From assembly GCA_035272605.1 (NCBI GenBank), contig DATEQM010000077.1, positions 1 to 26,528 on the forward strand: DNA of 26,528 nt. The letters run 5' to 3'. The stretch is from JOPF136 sp035272605 (GTDB lineage Bacteria; Acidobacteriota; Terriglobia; Acidiferrales; UBA7541). Position numbers and translations under genes: made by a program. The notes under the pieces were generated by a model, which was given only the letters and a program-made list of their open reading frames with translations, had not been told where the DNA came from and did not search any database. This document shows positions 23,278-26,528 of this stretch, one piece after another; within the stretch, counting starts at the first letter, position 1; the number at the start of each line of letters is the position of its first letter.

Positions 23278-24368
23278 CACGGGCGCGGCACAAGAAAAAG
23301 GGGATTGGTCCGGGCCTGTTGCTCGTCCTTCTCCTCGCGACATTGTTTCTCTCCCCTGCGCCGCTCCTCAGCGATTCCAAGACGAGCACCGTCACCGTGC
23401 CCGTGCTGCTTCTCGATGGCGGGAGGAAGCTGGTCTTCGAGGGCACGTTCAGCACGGAGCGCGACGTAAAACCGAAGCGCGGCTTCTGGAAGAAAATGCT
23501 GGACGTAATGGTCGGCGCGCCGGAAGTCCATTTCATGGTCCGCCCCTTCAGCGTGGTCACGGATTCGCGGGGCCGCATCATCGTCACCGATCCGGGGGCC
23601 GGCGGCGTGCACATTTTTGATGTAAAGCAGCAGAAGTACAAGTTCATTACGCGGAAAGACAAGTCCAAGGAGGCCATGACCACACCGCAGTGCGTGGCCG
23701 TGGATGCACAGGACAATATCTATGTGACGGATTCGGACCTGGGAAAGATTTTCGTCTTCGAGCCCGGCGGAAAATTCGCCCGCGTGATTGGCAGCTTGAA
23801 ACGCGGCGAGGGCTACTTCAAACATCCCACGGGCATCGCGGTGGATTCCGCCGCGCAGCGGATTTATGTGACGGACACCTGGCGGGACCAGATTTTCGTC
23901 ATGGATATGCAGGGAAGCGTGCTTCAGAAAATCGGAAAGAACGGGACCGGCGAAGGCGAATTCAATTTCCCGACGGAGTTGCGCCTCGACGGACCCGATC
24001 TGATCGTCGTGGATGCCATGAATTTTCGCGTGCAGGTGCTGGCCCGCTCGGGTGCATTTCAGTTCGCCATCGGCAAGCTGGGCGACGGCCAGGGAGACAT
24101 GTTCCGGCCGAAAGGATTGGGCATCGACTCGGAAGGGCATCTCTACATCGTCGAGGGACTGTCCGGAGTGGTGCAGGTGTTCGACCGCCAGGGACAGTTG
24201 CTGTACTACTTCGGGCAAAGAGGCACCGGGTTTGGCGATTTTCAACTTCCGACCGGCTTGTTCATAGACAGCCAGGACCGCGTGTACGTGGTGGATTCCT
24301 ATAACCGCCGCGTGCAAATGTTCCGGTATTTCGCTTTGGGAAAGCAAGCCGCCGGAGGGACGCAGTGA
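23259..24368 (+). CDS. Second secreted six-bladed NHL-repeat protein
   Basis: 369 aa. A basic N-terminus (ARARHKKK) and hydrophobic segment (GLLLVLLLATLFLSP) form a signal peptide or anchor. A pre-propeller segment with FWKKMLDVMVGAPEV resembles the equivalent region of the first NHL protein (SWMDRLAGAQP). Six blades follow: FSVVTDSRGRIIVTD, QCVAVDAQDNIYVTD, TGIAVDSAAQRIYVTD, TELRLDGPDLIVVD, KGLGIDSEGHLYIVE and TGLFIDSQDRVYVVD. It has no charged tail, unlike the first NHL protein. Starts inside the last codons of the barrel gene (19-base overlap) and ends in a GTGA overlap with the next cytochrome, so the three are tightly coupled. Probable docking/assembly factor for the cytochromes. Confidence 0.9.
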   Translation: MVQSLLARARHKKKGIGPGLLLVLLLATLFLSPAPLLSDSKTSTVTVPVLLLDGGRKLVFEGTFSTERDVKPKRGFWKKMLDVMVGAPEVHFMVRPFSVVTDSRGRIIVTDPGAGGVHIFDVKQQKYKFITRKDKSKEAMTTPQCVAVDAQDNIYVTDSDLGKIFVFEPGGKFARVIGSLKRGEGYFKHPTGIAVDSAAQRIYVTDTWRDQIFVMDMQGSVLQKIGKNGTGEGEFNFPTELRLDGPDLIVVDAMNFRVQVLARSGAFQFAIGKLGDGQGDMFRPKGLGIDSEGHLYIVEGLSGVVQVFDRQGQLLYYFGQRGTGFGDFQLPTGLFIDSQDRVYVVDSYNRRVQMFRYFALGKQAAGGTQ

Positions 24369-26236
24369 AACTCTTCTGGCTCATCGCGGCTCTGCTGTTC
24401 GCCTGCGCGACTGCGCAGAGCCAGCAGTTCGGCGGCGACGTGCTGGGCCAGCACAATTTGGGTCCCGCGGGCACGTCCGCGGTAAAGGGGGGATTGGGCG
24501 CTCCCTGCCTCTTTTGCCATGCTCCCCATTCCGGACTTGGCGCACCAGCCCCGCTGTGGAATCAAAAGCTAACCACGGAAACCTATACCGTTTATCAGAG
24601 CACCACCTACCACGAAACGGGGAAGCCGAAACCCCTTTTGGGCAGTGACAGCAACCTGTGCCTGAGCTGCCACGACGGGAGCATCGCGCCCGGCCAGACC
24701 GTTGCCTACGGAGTTTTCCCGATGATCGGAAGCATGAAATCCGGGGACAGCTTTGGAACCGACCTGTCCAATTCACATCCCTTCAGCCTGGCGCTGCCGC
24801 TCAAGGATTCTCCGGACTTGGTCGCTTCGCTGTACAACTCGGGAACCACGGCCGATCCGGCACACGCGGTCAAGCTGATCAACAGGAACATCGAATGTAC
24901 GTCCTGCCACAACGCCCACGTGGAGGCCACCGACATCGTGGCCCTGAATTTTCTGGTTCGGAATGGTTCCAGCGGACAACTTTGTCTGGCCTGCCACGAA
25001 CCGGGAAATCGCACGGTGAACAATCAATCCAACTATCTCGCGGGATGGACAAACAGCGCGCACGGCACGGCGGGCAACAAGATCACCGCTCAGCAGGGAG
25101 TAAGCCTGGGACCGTACCCGACCGTGGCGGTGAATGCCTGCGCGTCGTGCCACATGGAGCACAACGCCCCGGGAGCGGTGCACCTTCTGCGAAGCAAGAA
25201 TGAGAATGATTGTCTCCCGTGCCACGGCGGCGCGAACAATCTTTCTCCGGCTGTCGCAAACGTAGCTGCCGAGTTTTCCAAATCGGCGCATCCCTTCGTC
25301 ACTGCCGGCGGCTCTCACGACGCGGGAGAGAGCGCGCTGCTCAACCACAATCGCCATGCCACTTGCGTGGATTGCCACAACCCGCATTCGGCACGTCGGG
25401 TGGGAGCATTTCTTCCTCCGCCCGGAATACGGGCTTCTCAAAACGGTATGGAGGGAATCAGCGCGACGGACGGCATTACCGTGTTAAAGCCCGCGGTCAA
25501 CCAGTACGAGACCTGCCTGAGATGCCATGGAAGTGGCACGGGCAAGGCCGTGCTTCCCGCCACGTTCGGTTACCTGCCGGTCTGGGCGGTGGCTTACGGC
25601 GATCCGTTGAACGTCATCCCCCAGTTTTCGCTCCTGGCGACATCGAGCCACCCGGTGATGCATGACCGGAGCAGCCCATTGCCGCAGCCCAGCCTCCGGG
25701 CCTTCATGTTGAATGAGGACGGAGTGACCCCGGCGCGGGCCATGGGCACCCGCATCCTGTGCACGGACTGCCACAACAGCGATGACAATCGCGAATTCGG
25801 GGGCACGGGACCGAACGGCCCCCATGGCTCGAAGTGGACGCACATTCTCGAGCGCCGCTTCGAGTTCAGCCGCGCCGCGCTCCCCGGCCAGCCCATCATC
25901 AACCTCTTTCCCAATCCCGATCTCAGCGTCAATGGCCCCTATGCCCTGTGCGGAAAGTGCCATGACCTGGCAAACGTCGCTTCCAATGCCAGCTTCAGCG
26001 AACACGCCCGCCACATCAACGATGGCTTCTCTTGCTCCGTCTGCCACACGGCCCACGGCCTGGGCGGCACCAGCGGAAGAGTTTCCGGAGAGCGGCTTGT
26101 AAACTTCGACGTCAACGTGGTCGCCCCGGTCGGAGTGACGCCGATCTCTTATTCGCGGGCCACCAACTCCTGCACGCTCACCTGCCACAACCACGCTCAT
26201 GGACAGCCCGCGGGCCCAAATCCCAAGATTAAGTGA
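24365..26236 (+). CDS. 12-haem secreted c-type cytochrome with one CX3CH site
   Basis: 623 aa. The signal peptide (KLFWLIAALLFACATAQS) is followed by eleven CXXCH motifs: CLFCH, CLSCH, CTSCH, CLACH, CASCH, CLPCH, CVDCH, CLRCH, CTDCH, CGKCH and CSVCH. A C-terminal CTLTCH (Cys603-His608) has three residues between the cysteines. The N-terminal section (DVLGQHNLGPAG...CLFCHAPHSG, then APLWNQKL, CLSCHDG) parallels the start of the tetrahaem protein. Haem spacing is wide (about 50 residues), suggesting a surface-exposed or conduit-capping cytochrome. Start GTG 24365, preceded by GGAGGG. Last gene of the cluster; an imperfect GC palindrome follows at 26261. Confidence 0.9.
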   Translation: MKLFWLIAALLFACATAQSQQFGGDVLGQHNLGPAGTSAVKGGLGAPCLFCHAPHSGLGAPAPLWNQKLTTETYTVYQSTTYHETGKPKPLLGSDSNLCLSCHDGSIAPGQTVAYGVFPMIGSMKSGDSFGTDLSNSHPFSLALPLKDSPDLVASLYNSGTTADPAHAVKLINRNIECTSCHNAHVEATDIVALNFLVRNGSSGQLCLACHEPGNRTVNNQSNYLAGWTNSAHGTAGNKITAQQGVSLGPYPTVAVNACASCHMEHNAPGAVHLLRSKNENDCLPCHGGANNLSPAVANVAAEFSKSAHPFVTAGGSHDAGESALLNHNRHATCVDCHNPHSARRVGAFLPPPGIRASQNGMEGISATDGITVLKPAVNQYETCLRCHGSGTGKAVLPATFGYLPVWAVAYGDPLNVIPQFSLLATSSHPVMHDRSSPLPQPSLRAFMLNEDGVTPARAMGTRILCTDCHNSDDNREFGGTGPNGPHGSKWTHILERRFEFSRAALPGQPIINLFPNPDLSVNGPYALCGKCHDLANVASNASFSEHARHINDGFSCSVCHTAHGLGGTSGRVSGERLVNFDVNVVAPVGVTPISYSRATNSCTLTCHNHAHGQPAGPNPKIK

Positions 26237-26260
26237 TGAGCGGCCAGCAGCAAGCTCGAG

Positions 26261-26272
26261 AGCGTGCACGCT
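26261..26272. terminator. Palindrome AGCGTGCACGCT after the cytochrome cluster
   Basis: A 12-base perfect palindrome, extendable with CAAGC/GCTTG, about 25 bases after the last cytochrome stop. No T-run, so it is weak as an intrinsic terminator. Confidence 0.22.
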
Positions 26273-26310
26273 TGCGCCCCGGCCAAGTTCGCGGGTCCTG
26301 CCTCGGGTTG

Positions 26311-26319
26311 TGCTAGCAT
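26311..26319 (+). promoter_or_regulatory. Candidate extended -10 (TGCTAGCAT) for the tRNA locus
   Basis: TGnTAGCAT lies 11 bases before the tRNA-like copy, so transcription would begin near 26327. Same core as the element at 2169. No clear -35. Confidence 0.38.
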
Positions 26320-26330
26320 GAAGAAACGTC

Positions 26331-26387
26331 AGGCCCGTAGCTCAGTTGGTTAGAGCGGCCCGACTTGGTCGGGCAGGTCTGCGGTTC
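26331..26387 (+). pseudogene. Truncated tRNA-like copy ahead of tRNA-Val
   Basis: The first 27 bases (26331-26357) are identical to the first 27 of tRNA-Val (26388-26414): acceptor 5' strand, D-arm and base 26. Then an anticodon-like stem GCCCG/CGGGC closes loop ACTTGGT. Position 33 is C instead of the near-universal T, with nominal anticodon TTG. A variable AGGTC and the start of a T-arm (TGCGGTTC) follow. The copy stops there and the real tRNA-Val begins, so no matching acceptor 3' strand exists. It is co-oriented and probably co-transcribed with tRNA-Val. Confidence 0.7.
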
Positions 26388-26464
26388 AGGCCCGTAGCTC
26401 AGTTGGTTAGAGCGCTACCTTGACACGGTAGAGGTCTGGGGTTCGAGCCCCCACGGGCCTACCA
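26388..26464 (+). tRNA. tRNA-Val (anticodon GAC)
   Basis: Full 77-nt cloverleaf. Acceptor AGGCCCG/CGGGCCT, discriminator A and encoded CCA. D-stem GCTC/GAGC. Anticodon stem CTACC/GGTAG closes TTGACAC (anticodon GAC, 26422-26424). T-stem TGGGG/CCCCA closes TTCGAGC. All pairs are intact, so functional. Confidence 0.96.
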
Positions 26465-26473
26465 TTACTGTCG

Positions 26474-26528
26474 ATGGGAATCGTCTATATCCTTCGAAGT
26501 GTGAAGAACGGGCGGTTTTATGTCGGCT
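26474..26528 (+). CDS. GIY-YIG nuclease-domain protein, N-terminal fragment (cut by window end)
   Basis: Ten bases after tRNA-Val an ATG opens a frame reading MGIVYILRSVKNGRFYVG to the window edge. This is the first beta-hairpin of a GIY-YIG domain: (G/V)-x-Y-I-L then N-G-R-F-Y-V-G, the GIY and YIG strands, with the conserved Gly. Stand-alone small proteins of this kind (UPF0213/YhbQ-like, about 80-100 aa) are common in bacteria and often follow tRNA genes. Nuclease activity would depend on the Arg and Glu further downstream, off-window. Only 18 codons are visible. Confidence 0.72.
   Translation, partial: MGIVYILRSVKNGRFYVG

Noticed and set aside
1..26528. CRISPR array or insertion sequence
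   Set aside because: No regularly spaced repeats, no transposase motif and no terminal inverted repeats were found; the only repeats are the tRNA copy and short operator-like repeats.

Overview
The window looks like a chromosomal stretch from a GC-rich, Gram-negative, probably acidobacterial genome. That assignment is an inference from composition, the argR-led arginine cluster, the secreted S9 peptidase, outer-membrane proteins and NHL/multihaem gene content. No marker gene fixes the taxon.

Left edge (1-1292): the 3' end of a tyrosine-recombinase integrase runs up to the 3' end of a tRNA-Asn(GTT). This is the usual arrangement at the end of an integrated island, whose body would lie to the left of the window. 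Next come a small unknown protein and an 89-aa protein whose C-terminal half resembles ribosomal protein L13e, a family known mainly from archaea and eukaryotes.

Middle left (1293-3860): a 361-base stretch with no convincing gene, a glycine-rich RRM RNA-binding protein (minus strand, TTG start) and, divergently, a fatty acid/medium-chain acyl-CoA ligase.

Arginine operon (13029 down to 3981, minus strand): argR-argC-argB-argD-argF-argG-argH-argA(short GNAT type)-argJ. It covers the whole route from glutamate to arginine. Most junctions are 4-base ATGA/GTGA overlaps. A promoter ahead of argR has an ARG-box-like sequence over its -10 element, so the operon is probably autoregulated by ArgR. A secreted S9 prolyl-oligopeptidase-type peptidase is transcribed divergently, and a small proline-rich lipoprotein lies beyond it on the other strand.

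Electron-transfer cluster (about 16219-26236, plus strand): a 29-aa membrane peptide with a strong Shine-Dalgarno, a 16-haem cytochrome, a six-bladed NHL beta-propeller, a tetrahaem cytochrome, a SurA/parvulin-type periplasmic prolyl isomerase, a 612-aa outer-membrane beta-barrel, a second NHL propeller and a 12-haem cytochrome. Together these encode 32 candidate haem sites plus a porin-like barrel and folding/assembly factors. This is the composition of a porin-cytochrome conduit combined with an extracellular cytochrome-filament (OmcE/OmcS-like) locus. It is the most interesting system here. The upstream region holds a CRP/FNR-like palindrome, a second perfect palindrome and 11-bp-spaced direct repeats. 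GC-rich hairpins flank the tetrahaem gene and could set its expression apart from its neighbours.

Right edge (26237-26528): a truncated tRNA-like copy directly abuts an intact tRNA-Val(GAC), followed by the first 18 codons of a GIY-YIG nuclease-domain protein cut by the window end.
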